Shown here piece after piece: positions 1 to 12,849 of a stretch of DNA of 64,000 nt (position 1 is the first letter of the stretch; each line of letters opens with the position of its first letter). Source of the stretch: Siphlonurus alternatus (lineage: Eukaryota; Arthropoda; Insecta; Ephemeroptera; Siphlonuridae); NCBI GenBank assembly GCA_949825025.1, contig OX463785.1, forward strand, positions 11,099,971-11,163,970, in the 5' to 3' direction. The notes under the pieces are model-generated. The model was not told the origin of the DNA. It was given only the letters and a program-made list of their open reading frames with translations, and did not search any database. The position numbers were made by a program, and so were the translations under genes.

Positions 1-834
1 ATATCTACAGTGTTTGTATTAAAATTATTCTGAGAAGTCAAAGAAAATGTAAAAGTTAAACGTCAAAAGTATTATTTTTTTATTTTAAACTTGCTGTTTG
101 ATTTATAAACTTCTAGGATTTTTTTTTATTATTATTTCCAGTTTTGTAGAAGTTGTGAAGTAGCTAAGTCAGAAGCACATACTATTTCTCCTTATATTTA
201 TGTTATGAGTCTCGAGAAAGCAATATATTCTATCTCTGCTTCATTGTGTACATTTATCTCCTCTCAAAGTACACTAAGAAAAAAACTTTGATTTAACTGC
301 AACCATGTTTTTAATGGTTACTTTTAAAATAGTAACAAGGGATTCAAAAATGCAATTTAATCCTAAAATTGGGTGTGCATTGAATAATTTTTTTATATGA
401 GTTTCATTTAACGTGGAAATTCCATAAAATAAAAGCAATTTTTAGATTGAAGACCCCCAGAAGGATTGAAAAAAAAAAAAAAAAAAAAAGCATTGAAAAT
501 CTACTACCAGAGTCATAAACAAAGGTATCTCAGCTTTATCAGGATAGGGAGTTTCAAAGCTCCAAAAACAACCCTTTATTGAAAAATCCATGACCAAAAA
601 TGAAACACAATTGTGACTCATTCGGTATATGTTTGGAATTCTGGCTCTTAAAGTTTAGCGTTTGTAGGTGGCAACTCTGACGTAATCATTATAATATATA
701 TTAATTATAGGGATTTAATATTAATAATTGATCTAACAGTAAGTTATATCCAAAGTCGTAAGTTATATAGTTCATTTATGTCAGAAAGAATTAGATGAAA
801 TAAATAATTAAAAGTTGAGAATATTTTAAAACTT

Positions 835-990
835 CATCGCTTATATATGGTTTGAGCAAATTTAATGGAACGGTTTCTGGTTTCCATCCATAAGGTTCCA
901 TGCTAAATTTCTACTTAATGTTTTACAAAACTGGTCAGAAAAATTCACCTACAAAAAATATGCCAGTGCTACTTATTGATGGCAAGTTAT
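835..990. repeat. Dispersed repeat with CCATCCATAAGGCTCCATG
   Basis: GGTTTCCATCCATAAGGTTC, CATGCTAAATTTCTAC and CTTATTGATGGCAAG recur at 7365-7510 and 29385-29545. No inverted ends seen. Confidence 0.55.
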
Positions 991-1593
991 AAGAATTTTA
1001 AAAAATGGCATTCCTCATATATTATGAATCATAATATTTAGTATTTAAGGGTATACTGCCTATAAATAGGTGTATTGAAATCTATTGCAATGGCTAAAAA
1101 ATTTGTCGTACATTTGCCAAGAAATTGCTTATGTTATTTTTATCATAAAAAAATATAATGATAAAATAGAAGCAGTGATTAAATTTTTCAGTGTAGCGAT
1201 ATGAGATTTTCTAGAGCTACATGTAACTCTGCATCTGAATTGTCCCTTGTATATAATATATACTACGAGAACCACGAGTGTTTACAAAGTCCTGAAAGTT
1301 GAAACTCAGAATTTTACAAGTACCACCATATGTATGTACTCTAAATTTCACAGAAAAGTCAATAATATACATATATTTTAAACATATTAGATATTAATGC
1401 AGGAGTTGAATGCAGAAAATATTAAATTATTATTGTTATGTACTTCTGCTATACTTGTTTAATTAAAAAGAATCTATGCAAGTACTTTTAAAATAAATAA
1501 AGTTTTAATTAAGTCAGAGTATGATTGGAAATAACTTTTAATGTACTCAAGTATTTACATTGCAGTACCTATCTCATACTGTAAGTGAAGATA

Positions 1594-1834
1594 CAGTCAA
1601 ATTAATTTTATATTCCTTCCGGAAGTAGCCGGAAGTGTGAAGTTTACAGCTCTTCCGTTTGTAATTTAATTTTGAAACTTTACAGAGGCGTTTGAAATAG
1701 AAATACTGACCCAAGTGTGAAATGTCAACGTTGAAATATAAACAGGAAGACATAGGAATCTAATCTACGGATAGGAATCTAAGAATCTTTCATTTCAGGC
1801 TACTTCTGGAGGGAATATAATGTGAATTTGACTG
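1594..1834. mobile_element. Tc1/mariner-like MITE, family 1
   Basis: Terminal inverted repeats of about 37 bp begin CAGTCAAATT and reach GGAAGTAGCC, flanked by TA on both sides. No transposase. Related copies are at 8938 and 22102. Confidence 0.75.
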
Positions 1835-2554
1835 TAGAAAGCAATACCACTGCTTTTGTAATTTAATCAAAACAATAGAATATAATGTTGTATAAATGCT
1901 TAATCAGAATTAAATGTATTATATGTTTCACAATAACTGCATTGTTTTATTTTGATAAATTGATTAAACTACTGATGAATTTGATATATTTCAATCGCAT
2001 AATTCATAAGGATAGTTCAAATAAATATAAAATAGTTATAGTTATATTTAATTAAATAAAATATAATTAACAATTTGAATTCATTTTTTTGTAAAAAATC
2101 AAATTTACATAACGAAAAAACAAAAACAAACATCACTAATTAATAATAATAAAAATAATCAATGTTTTATTGAGCAGAAAACAGACAAATTACAAATATG
2201 TCACAGTCAATAAAGGAAGAACTGCCCAAAAAGATGCATGGCCCGTACTAAGTTCTACACCCAATACAATAATGAATTATATTTATAGTTACATTTTATT
2301 TTTTTGCCCTATTGAACTTGTCAATTATGTTGACTTTTGCTATATATCTCATCATTTGAACTATTGATTATGTTGATTTGTCCTGTATATTTCGTCATTT
2401 GAACTCGTCATTTATGTTGACTCGTACTATAACTCGTTACTTGGTACTCCTCCTCAGTACTAGTTGGTAACTCGAGGCAAGTACTTGACAAGTGGGTCAA
2501 CTTTGATGACGTCATCATAGACTTCAAAGAGCTTTTGTTACCTCCTTAGAGTCT

Positions 2555-2680
2555 ATCAAATATCACAACCGTTGTCACGGCTGTTAAAGCTTTTAACTTG
2601 TCCCTTACGTTTGACCTCATAAAAAATACCATTGAAAAACTCCTCGATAGAACCAGTCAACTACACGAGCACTGTCAGTA
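2555..2680 (+). pseudogene. Possible coding relic, unrecognised
   Basis: About 40 open codons with balanced codon use, containing TAVKAFNLSLTF and NTIEKLLDRTSQLHEHC, end at a TAG near 2680. Upstream in frame there is a stop. The surroundings are AT-rich and noncoding. Weak evidence. Confidence 0.15.
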
Positions 2681-2699
2681 GCAAAGCTCTGATATCAAA

Positions 2700-5070
2700 A
2701 CAATGACACTTCAGGTAAAATCTACCAGATGTTCATACCTTTATTGAGCTTTATAGAACAAATTTACTAATCAGTATTTTGAAAATTACCAGAAACTTTT
2801 GGATAAATTGGTACCTCAAAAAGTTATTTTATAAAAAAATTAAAAGTAATTTTAGATCAAACAAGAAAATTAATATCTGCTTTGAATTGGTTTAGAATAA
2901 AATTATAGGTTAAATTAAAAAAATTGTGCACATAATTTTTGTTTTGTGACAAATTCAGGGCGATGCTAAAACAGTGGCTGTTACTTAAAAATAATTCATT
3001 ATATTTCTGTTGGTAAAGGAAGTAAAATCTTATATTCTGCATATTTTTTGAAGCTATGCAGCATGATAAAATGAAATCTGAAATATTTTTTAGTTGTATT
3101 TACATGTCAATAATGCAAATATAAATTGATATTTTATTGCTTTGCGTTTTGTGAGATTACATAATGTTTAAATATTATATGATAAAATATGTATCACATA
3201 ATTAATTTAATTATATGATACATATGTTCAAATTTAATTAATTTGAATAAAAATAATAATTTAAAGAACTTCATATTATTAATTAATTTAAAATTGTTTT
3301 ATTAATGATTTTTAATTTTTTAATAATTATTATTAGTGAATTTAAAATAAAAAATTCTTTTTGTAGTATTTTATTCTCTGCAAATTTTTTTATTTAAAAT
3401 AAAAAAGGTCTCGTAAATGAGTTCCTGAGCAGTACACCAGCACTCTTCGCTGGCTGATTGAGATGCGTTAATGTTATGAGATAGTGAAGTACTAATCGAT
3501 ATGAATTTCATTGAAAATCATACATACATGATTTAATAGTTAAGCGAGACAATAGTATGAAATATGGAACATGGCAGTAATCAAATAATTATGAACTATG
3601 TATTATAATATTCATTCAAGTAGCTTATTTTTATAGGGATTTCTTAAAAAAAATGAATAAATTAGGGAGTTTTAATAATAAAATGGTGATGTGATGGATT
3701 CTACGTTTTTTACAGAACATCATTGATGATAATAAAAATATATGAATGTCATGATAATTAGATGGCCATTATAATATTCAAGTAGCTAATTTATAGTTAG
3801 TTACATTAGAAAAGTGAATAAATTTAAAATAGTTTCAAAAATAAAATAGATGATTAAGGAATCTACATTCTCATATTAATGTAGAATTCACCATAAACGT
3901 TGTACTAATCTGTCGTACTTGTAGTTCTATTAAGGATTCTCTACGTATTATACATAGAAAACTTTTAACATGCAAGAGCGGTTTTCGTTTCTAACGCCAC
4001 CGTAAGTAGTAGAGAGTAGCTTAAATAATGTACACAGCTTTAGGCTAAGCAAAATTAATGTTCTTTTTGTATTTGTTTTAGCTTCTGTACTTATATGTGC
4101 ATTAACGTTTTCTACTCTTAACTCTGTTAGCTATATACTCTAAGAGAAGAAAGCATTATCATTATTAAGAAAATTAACCCATTTCAGCTCTTCTTATTTA
4201 CTTTCAATAAGTATTTAAATGCTACCAAAATATTTACCCATTGGCAAGTATATTTAAAAGCCTCGAAATTGCAAAACATAATTGATATGAAAATGCATTA
4301 TTCTGAAGGTTTTTCCTTCTTTTTCCTACGTTTTAACAGCAGAAACTTGAAGTGAATATACAGCTAACTTAATTTGACGCAGCCTTAATTACTTGAAAAT
4401 TTTGTTTATAGTTAATAATCATTCATAATCTTACCATATCTAGAATTATGTAATTAAGGATTAATATCAGTGGTACGAAAAATGATAGTTGCATTGTGAA
4501 ACACTCAAAAAATTTCAGCAGACCTTCCTGACACCATGAATTAATTTTTCCTGAAAAAAATAGAATAAATTCGGTGAAATTTTTTAGATATTCACATATT
4601 TAAGATAACCGTTGTTTTGAATGGAGACTACTGTGACCTTTAGTCAAATCAGCATCTTTTTCACAGTAAAAATTAATTTCTCAAATTGTACACAGATTCC
4701 TTTTTTTTTATCATTAGCTTACTAATATATAAATATACTATTTTATCCTTTAAATTATGGAATAAACGTATTTTCAGTTTAGAAAATATTGAGCAATGTC
4801 TCTGTATTATGACTACTCATATCACTCAAGAATTGTTAATTAAAAACGGAATTAATTAAAATGTGCAAAGTTAAAATTTATAATAATTAAAATTAATTAA
4901 TTAATATTTGTACTTCTTTAAATCATAATTATTAATTTAATTCATGCAAATTAATTTTTTAAATGTATTTTGAGTGCAATATATTTTGTTTAAAAATATT
5001 TATAAAACTAATCTAAAAATGTAATAAAAAATTTATTTTTTTACTATGCATACTTTTTATTATTGCTTTA
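2700..5070. other. AT-rich DNA, nothing recognised
   Basis: No gene, tRNA or clear inverted repeat seen. Open frames are short and low-complexity. Confidence 0.5.
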
Positions 5071-5411
5071 ATTGAAGCAAAAAAAAATGCTGTATGTAGC
5101 GTTATTTCTCCTTCACAACTGCAGTATGATGCAGAAATCAATAGTCGAGATGAAAGAGTGGTGGGCATGTAACCGATTTACCCCGGCAAATTTAATGACA
5201 CGCATGGCTACACTTCGCTCTTCTGCACTGCGCAGCAACGTAAGCGAAAAATATGACAGACCTTCTCACATCGTCACGATTTGCACGCTGAGTTGAAACT
5301 TTTCTCAACTTTTTTTTTTATATAACATTTTGTGTGAATATTAAAATTCATTGTTCTCAGTAGAATGTCATTTTATGGACTTAAAATTTATATAACGGGA
5401 TATAAAGAGTT

Positions 5412-5640
5412 TAATACTCTAATTGCAAAAGTTTGTGCACCATACTTGCGTAATTGGGTAGACGTGAGTTCGATCCCAGATTTTATCATGACAGTAGTTG
5501 AAAAACAAGGGAGGTGATTGTTAGCATCATTCTTCAATTGACGACCTTTGTGACTGAAGTTATCATAGTTCCCTCAGTTACAGCGAAACAATTGCTTGAC
5601 AGCCCCCATTTGGAAATACAAAATCCTACCTGAGTTGAAA
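5412..5640 (+). mobile_element. tRNA-headed SINE, partial
   Basis: A Pol III B-box-like GTTCGATCC lies at 5468-5476, followed by GGGAGGTGATTG, GCATCATTCTTCAATTGACG and a weak core (ACTGAAGTTATCATAGTTCC). It matches the better copies near 53.2 and 62.1 kb. Confidence 0.6.
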
Positions 5641-6095
5641 TAATTGTCATCTTTTGTTTGCTCTTAAGCTGTCTCCTCATCTAACTCCCTCCTATTTTGC
5701 ACCATTTTAGAGGGAAAAAGACAAGATTACGTCTTCTTTCCTCTTATTGAGCAAAAAATGTTAAAAATATTGGGGGACATTCACAAAGCACTTTAACCCC
5801 CACTTTAGCCCCGATTTTTAACCCTGGTGCTAAACATGGTGCTAAACTATGAGCTTAACATGGTTAGCCCCTGATTTAGTACCATGTTTAGCACCAGGGT
5901 TAAAAATCGGGGCTAAAGTGGGGGTTAAAGTGCTTTGTGAATGTCCCCCATTGTCTCTATTTCATCCTTACTTTGAGCGAAGAGGAAATAAGATGCGTTT
6001 TTGAGGTAAAAAGACATTATTAGATTAGGTTTAGATATGTGTAAAGGATGAGTTGAAGACGTAATTTTTCATCTAGGATATATAATATTTAAACA
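5640..6095. repeat. Dispersed repeat interrupted by a perfect-palindrome MITE
   Basis: The same sequence, uninterrupted and inverted, is at 48125-48370. Shared blocks are TATTTTGCACCATTTTAGAG, CTTTGAGCGAAGA and GTGTAAAGGATGAGTTGAAG. Part of it recurs near 45480-45560. Confidence 0.65.
5772..5949. mobile_element. Near-perfect palindromic MITE, ends GGGGGACATTCACAAAGC
   Basis: A 178-bp element whose arms, each over 70 bp, match almost perfectly around a short centre near TGAGCTTAACATGG. It is flanked by ATT on both sides. Three-base duplications suit PIF/Harbinger-type elements, although ATT is not their usual TWA. The near identity of the arms suggests a recent insertion or arm correction. 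Confidence 0.75.
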
Positions 6096-6099
6096 ATGA

Positions 6100-7360
6100 T
6101 ATTTCGGCTACATGAAAAGACAAAAGTCAAACGTCTCACTTTGAACCAGTGCACCGAAAATGAGTTCAAGTAAATAAAAACAAAAATACGATTTTCGTTA
6201 GACTTTGGAAATATTTTTATAGTAGATAGAATTAATGCAAAATCTGTAATTTATTTTATATTTGTTGCTATGCTAGTAAAGTAAGATACAAAAACTGTCA
6301 GACATATTTATATTTTATTTATTATATAATTCCCTCATGTTACATAAATAATGTAACAGTTGGCAGGCGATACTAAAATATTCCAAAATGAAGCAAGCGT
6401 AACAGTATATATTACATACTTTTTGATAATAATATTAAAAAAAGAAAAACGTAACAATAGCAGCACAAAAAGAAAGTAAATAACATAATATGATGATAAT
6501 ATATAATTTTACAAACACCCGATATACTTTGCTTTACATATACTTACACCTTTTGTAGCATTTTTTTTAAGGACAAAATCTGAAAAATTAATCATTTTTT
6601 TAAACATACGCATTTTATTATAATTTATGTGTAATATTTTCAAAATTTGCTAAGTATAAACATGAAAGATTATTTTATACCGTGGAAATATAATCATATT
6701 GGCCGCCATTTTATTTAGCGCCTGCAAACATAAAAGTTATGCAACTCTTCAAGCATTGATGCCTTGCGGGTTGCGTTGAACCCTTCTAAGGAGTAATAAT
6801 TTTTTTTTCATGCTATACAACATCTTCCTTCAAAGACAAAGGAAAGAAGAATAAAGTTTTGTGATAGTCAAAGTTGATCTTTATTCTTCACCCTAGAGCC
6901 TGGAACTCTAAACTGTGTGTTTATGCAAGTTCTTGAAATATTAAAATAACAAATATGGATGTAAAATGTTGTTTAAATATGAACTATTGTATAATTTAAA
7001 AATTTATAACTTTACAAATCTCTTGGTATATTTTAAGTATATCGTCCTATTTGTATTGTTGTAAATATATAATTTTTTTAAAGACCAGGAACACTATTGT
7101 TGTAAAGTTTTGCAACCTAAACATTGCATGTATAAATATTTTTTTTTAGTGCGCAAACGAGAGGAGTTGAATTTACAACAAACCTAAATGTTATGTTTTT
7201 TTTATTGCAATATTAACACTTACAATTCATCTCAATGTCAGTTATTGCCAGATTAATAAATTATTCCGATTATTTTTGTCTAATTATCAATAATTGTGAT
7301 TATTACTAAATTTTAAAAAAATTCGAGAATGATCTAAAATTTAATTATTTATAATATGGT
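6100..7360. other. AT-rich DNA, nothing recognised
   Basis: Only a short GC-richer patch near 6700-6790 (TTGGCCGCCATTTTATTTAG) stands out. It has no open frame. Confidence 0.5.
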
Positions 7361-7364
7361 TTAA

Positions 7365-7510
7365 TCAAATATAAGGCGGAAGTTATCTCATAACAGTTCC
7401 ATTTCCAGTTTTTGTCCATAAGGCTCTATGTTAAACTTTTACCTCAATTTTCATGAAACTGCTCAGAAAAAAAAAACTATTCTATTTCTTATTGATGGTG
7501 AGTTTTACGT
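7365..7510. repeat. Dispersed repeat, second copy
   Basis: CCATAAGGCTCTATGTTAAA, CATGAAACTGCTCAGAAAA and TTATTGATGGTGAG match the copies at 835 and 29385. Confidence 0.5.
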
Positions 7511-8221
7511 CCCCTTTAATAAAAATCAAAGGCACCAATTACGAGGTAGCGAAATACTATTCAATTGAAATATATCAGTGAGATAAATATAAGTAATAAT
7601 AAAAGGACGTTTTGAGAAAAGACCCTTATTAAAGTTTGAATTACAGGGAGAAATTCTATATATGTATAGGGATATTTGCAAGGAAACTTTGTTGTTTATT
7701 ATTGCTTTGATAGTAGCTTTTTTAATAGTTAAAAAAATAACGTTTTTAAAGCATTTTTTTAAAATTATTTTCTTAAAGTTTATTGTCCTTTAAATAAAAC
7801 TTTTTTTTTTGGTTAAGAATTGCCTTGAATATCTATACGAGTAGTAAGGGCTAAGGGGTGGTTTGTTTTATTCAGTTTTCTCCCTCATATGTTTGCCTTA
7901 GAACTACATTGCTGCCACCATGTCTATTTTCATTGCATTGTTATGTCACTACAACTGCCTGCTTATAGAGAGAAGGATGCATCAACAAAGGAACAAACTA
8001 AAAAGCCTTTTGCTACTTTAAGACTGACTTGATATTATTCAGAATAAAATTGCTAAGTTTATAAAAAGAGAACAAAAAACAAAAAAATAGAGAAATTTTT
8101 ATTGTTTTAGAAACATTTTGTGGTTTAGAATATTCAGAAAATATTGAGTATTCTTTCCAATTTGTTAATTTATAGTGTAATATTTAACACAAGCATTTCC
8201 AAACGATTTTTTGTCACACAC

Positions 8222-8433
8222 GCTATACCAGGGGGGGGGGGAGGTCGAAACGACCTGCTATTTAAATCACATGTTAATAAAAGTTAAAAAATTTCCACTA
8301 TTTTTTTGCGGAAATATTTTGATGAGTAATTACTAATTTTTTCAGAATTTTTAGAGTAGTATTTCACACTTTTTTCTGCTTTAAAAAATTTACGGGTCGT
8401 CTCAATCTCCCCCCCCCCCCCCCCCCTTAGGGT
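8222..8433. mobile_element. Element bounded by a G-run and a C-run
   Basis: An 11-G run at 8231-8241 leads into AGGTCGAAACGACCTGCTAT. A run of 18 C at 8409-8426 closes it. Homologous to 29955-30302. Confidence 0.55.
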
Positions 8434-8937
8434 TAAAAGTAAAAACATATTACTACAATAAAATTATCGTTACTGCATATTATTTATAATAATGTAAAAA
8501 ATAAACGTCTTATACTTATTTTGAAAACAGATATATAGTCAAGTATTATTGTTATACACTACTTGTTTAAATTTATTTACAGCAATTTTTATGAAAAACG
8601 AGATATAATAATAATCCTTTCCGTTACCAAACTTCTCTTTGTTTTTGAGGAAACGAAAATGTAAAATGTAGTTAAGCTTAAACATGTATACTTCATCAGT
8701 TCCTAAATTTTACTACAACTAACTTGAACAAAGGATCAGTACCTGAATTATGTACTTTACCAGGAAGCCTTTAAACTCTAAGACTATTTCCGGAGTTGCA
8801 TTATATGCATAGTGCTTTGCATCGTAAGTATCAAAACAATGAAATAGAAGAGCATCGCAGTGCGTTATATTTTGCCTCTGGTCAAACCACGAAAGAATGC
8901 AATACTAGATAGAAATAGAGGTAACCCAAACATCATA

Positions 8938-9150
8938 CAGTCAAATTTACATGATATTTCCTCCGGAAGTAAGCGGAAGTGAAAAGTTTCTGGTCTTCCT
9001 ATTCATATTTTCATGTTACAATTTCACACATAGGTCAGTATTTCTACTTCAAAATACTCTATAAAGTTTCAAAACTAAATTACAAACAGAAGAGCTGCAA
9101 AATTCACACTTCCGGCTACTTCCGGAAGGAATTTCACATTAATTTGACTG
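8938..9150. mobile_element. Tc1/mariner-like MITE, family 1
   Basis: CAGTCAAATTTACATG at the left and its counterpart at the right, with TA duplications. Internal ACTTCCGG motifs and a stretch shared with the copy at 1594. Confidence 0.75.
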
Positions 9151-9469
9151 TATTATTTCTCACAATAATTATTATCACATTTTTACTAGTGAGTATACTT
9201 AAATGATGGAATAGGTATATTGACAAAAAATATAAGAACGCTCTATACTCTATATCATGTAATAATAAATGCGGTGTCTACGGTTTCCTAATCCATTCAA
9301 ATTTAATAAGAAAGATCTATATAAAAATTAAGAATTTATTAAATGGTGAAGGGATAAGTCACATATTGCTTTATAAAGGCCTATAAAAAAATAAACATAA
9401 ATTTTATTTTGACTTAGAATTTTCTTAATTAAACCAGAAATGCTTTTATTTTCTACTTATTGCCTTTTA

Positions 9470-9585
9470 CTGATTCTTCCGGAATGGCCATGTCATATTC
9501 AATACATCCTTACATTTGCCTAGTTGTAACTGAAGGAAACGCGGAAACCTCAGTCAAGATGGTCGTTAATTCATTGAAACTAGCA
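9470..9585 (-). mobile_element. SINE core fragment
   Basis: The reverse complement shows GACCATCTTGACTGAGGTTT, CTTCAGTTACAACTAGGCAA and ATGGCCATTCCGGAAGAATC, matching the tRNA-headed family. The Pol III head is missing. Confidence 0.6.
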
Positions 9586-9632
9586 CTAAATATTTCACAT
9601 AAATGCAACAGTGGGTGCTCTTAAGCATTATT

Positions 9633-9819
9633 AAGGTACATTTCCATGGAACGGAGAAAGCGAAAAAATCGTGTGCCGCAACCAATCAGAGGCTCGGGAT
9701 TTCTTCGCCTTGCAAGGAACAATTTAATCGCCAACATGGCTACCATACGAAATTGAAGCAATTGCGCTTTTCTTGCTTTTCCGAGCCCCGCTTGACATTG
9801 CTCCATTTAAATACACCTT
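9633..9819. mobile_element. Short inverted-terminal element of unknown family
   Basis: Left AAGGTACATTTCCATGGA; inverse of the right end AAGGTGTATTTAAATGGA. The GC-richer centre includes CCAATCAGAGGCTCGGGATT. The two open frames across it (9603-9854 and 9806-9621) are probably by-products. Confidence 0.45.
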
Positions 9820-10678
9820 TATATATTATAATTTTTCTAAAAAATATATTCTAATTACAATTTTTTTCGACAATTTGTTGCCATATTGATCACGTTGAAA
9901 CCACCTTAAGATTCAAGTTACAGTACGTAACGTGTAGTAGCTTACAACATGTATTTTATATGATGAGTTTATTCTTCTGGAATATAAACATTTAGGTCAT
10001 GAGATCTATAAAAAATTTAACACACATTTTTATATACTTGAGCGAGTGCACTTTATATTATAAACTATGAGATGAATTTTTCTTTATAACTTTCCAAGTG
10101 TTTTCATTATAATTTTATGTACATATTCAAGCTTTAAACATATAAAAAATTCATGATAGATATTTATGAAAAGTACTTTATACGACAATTACTTATTTAT
10201 TATGTAAAAAGTTTTAAAACGATTTTTTATAATATATTTTAATTATGGATTTTAATGGTAAAAAAATTGCATTTAAAAATAAATTTATCGCAAGTACATT
10301 TATTTACATGACAGATCAACAGATCGTTTCCGTCTCAAAATATTAACAATCATATCCATCAGTGTTAATTAGTGTTATTTATTTAGAAAAAAAATACAAT
10401 AGTCTTCATCAGAATCATCAGTGCAAAACTTAAGTAATCAGCATTTCCCTGCATGCTCTAATTTTTAATTAAAATATTTATAATTATGTTCATATATAAA
10501 TTTTATAATTAAAATACATTCAGGAAGATTATAGACTCCCTTGGCATTTCCGGAGATGCATTATATACATTTGCATTGTTTATATTAATGAATAAACTAT
10601 ATAGGTATGCTTCATATAATATAATGTAAATGAATTGAAATTAAAAGAAGGCTCGAATTAACTAACTCCCCACAACAT

Positions 10679-11092
10679 TTAAGGGTAAGATAACACGAAG
10701 AATCGATTGTTGTAGTCCCATTTGAGTAACGTGTAAACCTTAGCAACCTCATAATAATTCTGAATTTTTTGTGAGAGATAGTAAATTTCTTAGCACCAAA
10801 AAATGTGGAAAAAATTTCAAAACAATCGGACGATCCAATTTTTTTAAATGAATTTTTTAAATTTTCAGTACAGGGCTTTCCCATGGAGACCTAAACTAAC
10901 AAATTAATTTAAAAAAAAAATTGGATCGTCAGATTGTTTTGAAATTTTTTCCATATGGTTTTGGTGCCAAGAACTGTCTCTCAAAAAAATTCAAAAATTC
11001 AGAATCATTATGAAGTTGCTAAGGTTTACATGTTACTCAAATGGGACTACAACAATCGATTGTTCGTGTTAACTTACCCTTAACACATTATT
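10679..11092. mobile_element. Large foldback element, family A
   Basis: Two arms of roughly 200 bp are inverted copies of each other, with TTAAGGGTAAG at one end and CTTACCCTTAA at the other. Matching inner blocks include ACAATCGATTGTT, GGGACTACAAC and TTGGATCGTC. Homologous to 47055-47454. The open frame at 10612-10884 is an artefact of one arm. Confidence 0.75.
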
Positions 11093-11873
11093 TAACTTGA
11101 TTAGTTATACAACCTTAAACTTTGTATTCACATAATGTTTTTTAAATTTATTTGATAAAGGGAGTTTTATTTATTTATGCTTTACTATAAGTGTTAACAA
11201 TAATCAGAAAAAAAAATTAATTTATTTTCAAACATTTCATAAAGTAAAAAATTATATAGTACATTATTATTAAAAATAATTGTTTTATAAATTACATTTA
11301 TTAATTTTATTCAGAATTGATTTTTTACTTACTATAAATTGTTAACGTTACATTAAACTATTACCCAGCAGTGTTATATTATTATAGTGGCTTCTATTTC
11401 AGTAAACGTGTAATATAATATTGATACCACTAGATTCAAAATTAGACAATTATTTACTTTATTTAAATTTGGCCTCAGAAAGAATAATTATTGTTTGTTT
11501 GTTTTTTTAATCAGGTATAATCTTCATCAGAAGCAAGACAAAAAAAAATATATAGAAACTCAATTTAACACTGTAGTGTAGTTATTATAAAATAATAAAT
11601 TTATTAAATTTCATATTAATCATTCTAAAACAAAGCTCATGAATTATATTTTATCTGACAAATTGTAATTGACAAATTTTTAAACTATTAAAAAAAAAAA
11701 GAATGATATGTACTCTATACTCTATACGTATATATGTTACATCCATCATTTTTACTGCCACGTTATATGTAGCAGTCCATCATAATACATCACAATGGTT
11801 GACATGTTGGGAAATGTCAATGTTATAAATCACCAAACATCTGGGATAGCCGGAAAGTAGTCCTCATGTGCTT

Positions 11874-12193
11874 CAATAGATGCTTTAAGTCAGTTGATTT
11901 TACTTATACGCGTGTTTCCACAATCCTATCCAAACCTATGTTAAATAATTTTGTAGTTACTTTTTTTGGCATAAAAGGATTTATTTAAATTAAAAAGGCA
12001 CTTTTTTTTTATAGTAAAAATAAGTTCTTGATTCATTATCAGAAGAGTATTAAATGCGGGGAGGGGGGGGGGATAGGAGATAATTTCAAATTAATAGCTT
12101 GAACAGTTGCTGAGAAAAAAGATAATAAAATTTTCTAACACGATGGCTAATGGAGAAAATGTTCCCGCCGAGGAACACTTGAAGCCCCTATAG
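11874..12193. mobile_element. DNA element family 6 (TAGAGGCTTCAAGTCAGCTG ends)
   Basis: AATAGATGCTTTAAGTCAG at the left and CACTTGAAGCCCCTATAG at the right. Inner TCCTATCCAAACCTATG and GGAGAAAATGTTCCC are shared with 18735-19001. Confidence 0.6.
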
Positions 12194-12514
12194 AAAAAGA
12201 AGTACAGATTTAAAATTTTGAAGATGGTAAAAGAAGAGCATAGCACATATTTCTTAAACGAACCAAGTCTTAAATTTACTGCTTGCTTGATAAGGGCTAC
12301 TAAACTAAAAGATATAACATTATGGTTGTACAGTTGGACAACTTGCATTACTTTTATTGCATATTTGGATAAAAAAACTCGGGTTATGAATTTTTATTAT
12401 TTTTTTTTTCATATGACAAATTATAATGTACACCTCTAGACCAGTTTGAGCGCTACTTACCTCTCTATAGTTGTTAAAACATGCAGCTGAAATATTATAA
12501 TGGCTTAACTGTAA

Positions 12515-12840
12515 ACAATGGAGTATTGTTCTCAATTTTTTTTATTGCAGAAATGGATAGAGGGTGAAAAGTTATGCTACCCTGATTTTTTTCCGATTTT
12601 TTAGAGCCCGGGAAGTATTTTTAAAAAATTATTGAAGGTCCTATTTGTGACGTCACGCGGCGTCAAGTCCTATCTTTTTCTTAAAGAGCGGCGTCTCGTG
12701 ACGTCACAAAAAGAACTTTCAATAACTTTTTAAAAATAGTTCCCGGGCTCTAAAAAATCTGAAAAAAATCAGGGTAGCATAACTTTGCACCCTCTATCCA
12801 TTTCTGCAATAAAAAAAATTGAGGTTGATACTCCATTGTT
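12515..12840. mobile_element. Foldback element, family B, with internal TGACGTCA
   Basis: Ends AACAATGGAGTATTGTTC and its inverse. Arms carry GCAGAAATGGATAGAGGGTG and AGAGCCCGGGAA. GTGACGTCAC palindromes lie on both sides of the centre. Related to 44286, 50956 and 58306. Confidence 0.75.
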
Positions 12841-12849
12841 CTCCGTCTC

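Noticed and set aside
5072..5296. 74-codon open frame in a slightly GC-richer patch
   Set aside because: No signal peptide, motif or splice support; its composition does not separate it from chance.
5452..5486. tRNA gene suggested by GTTCGATCC
   Set aside because: Only the Pol III B box is preserved. There is no cloverleaf, and the sequence continues into the shared SINE core; the same holds at 53235 and 62174.
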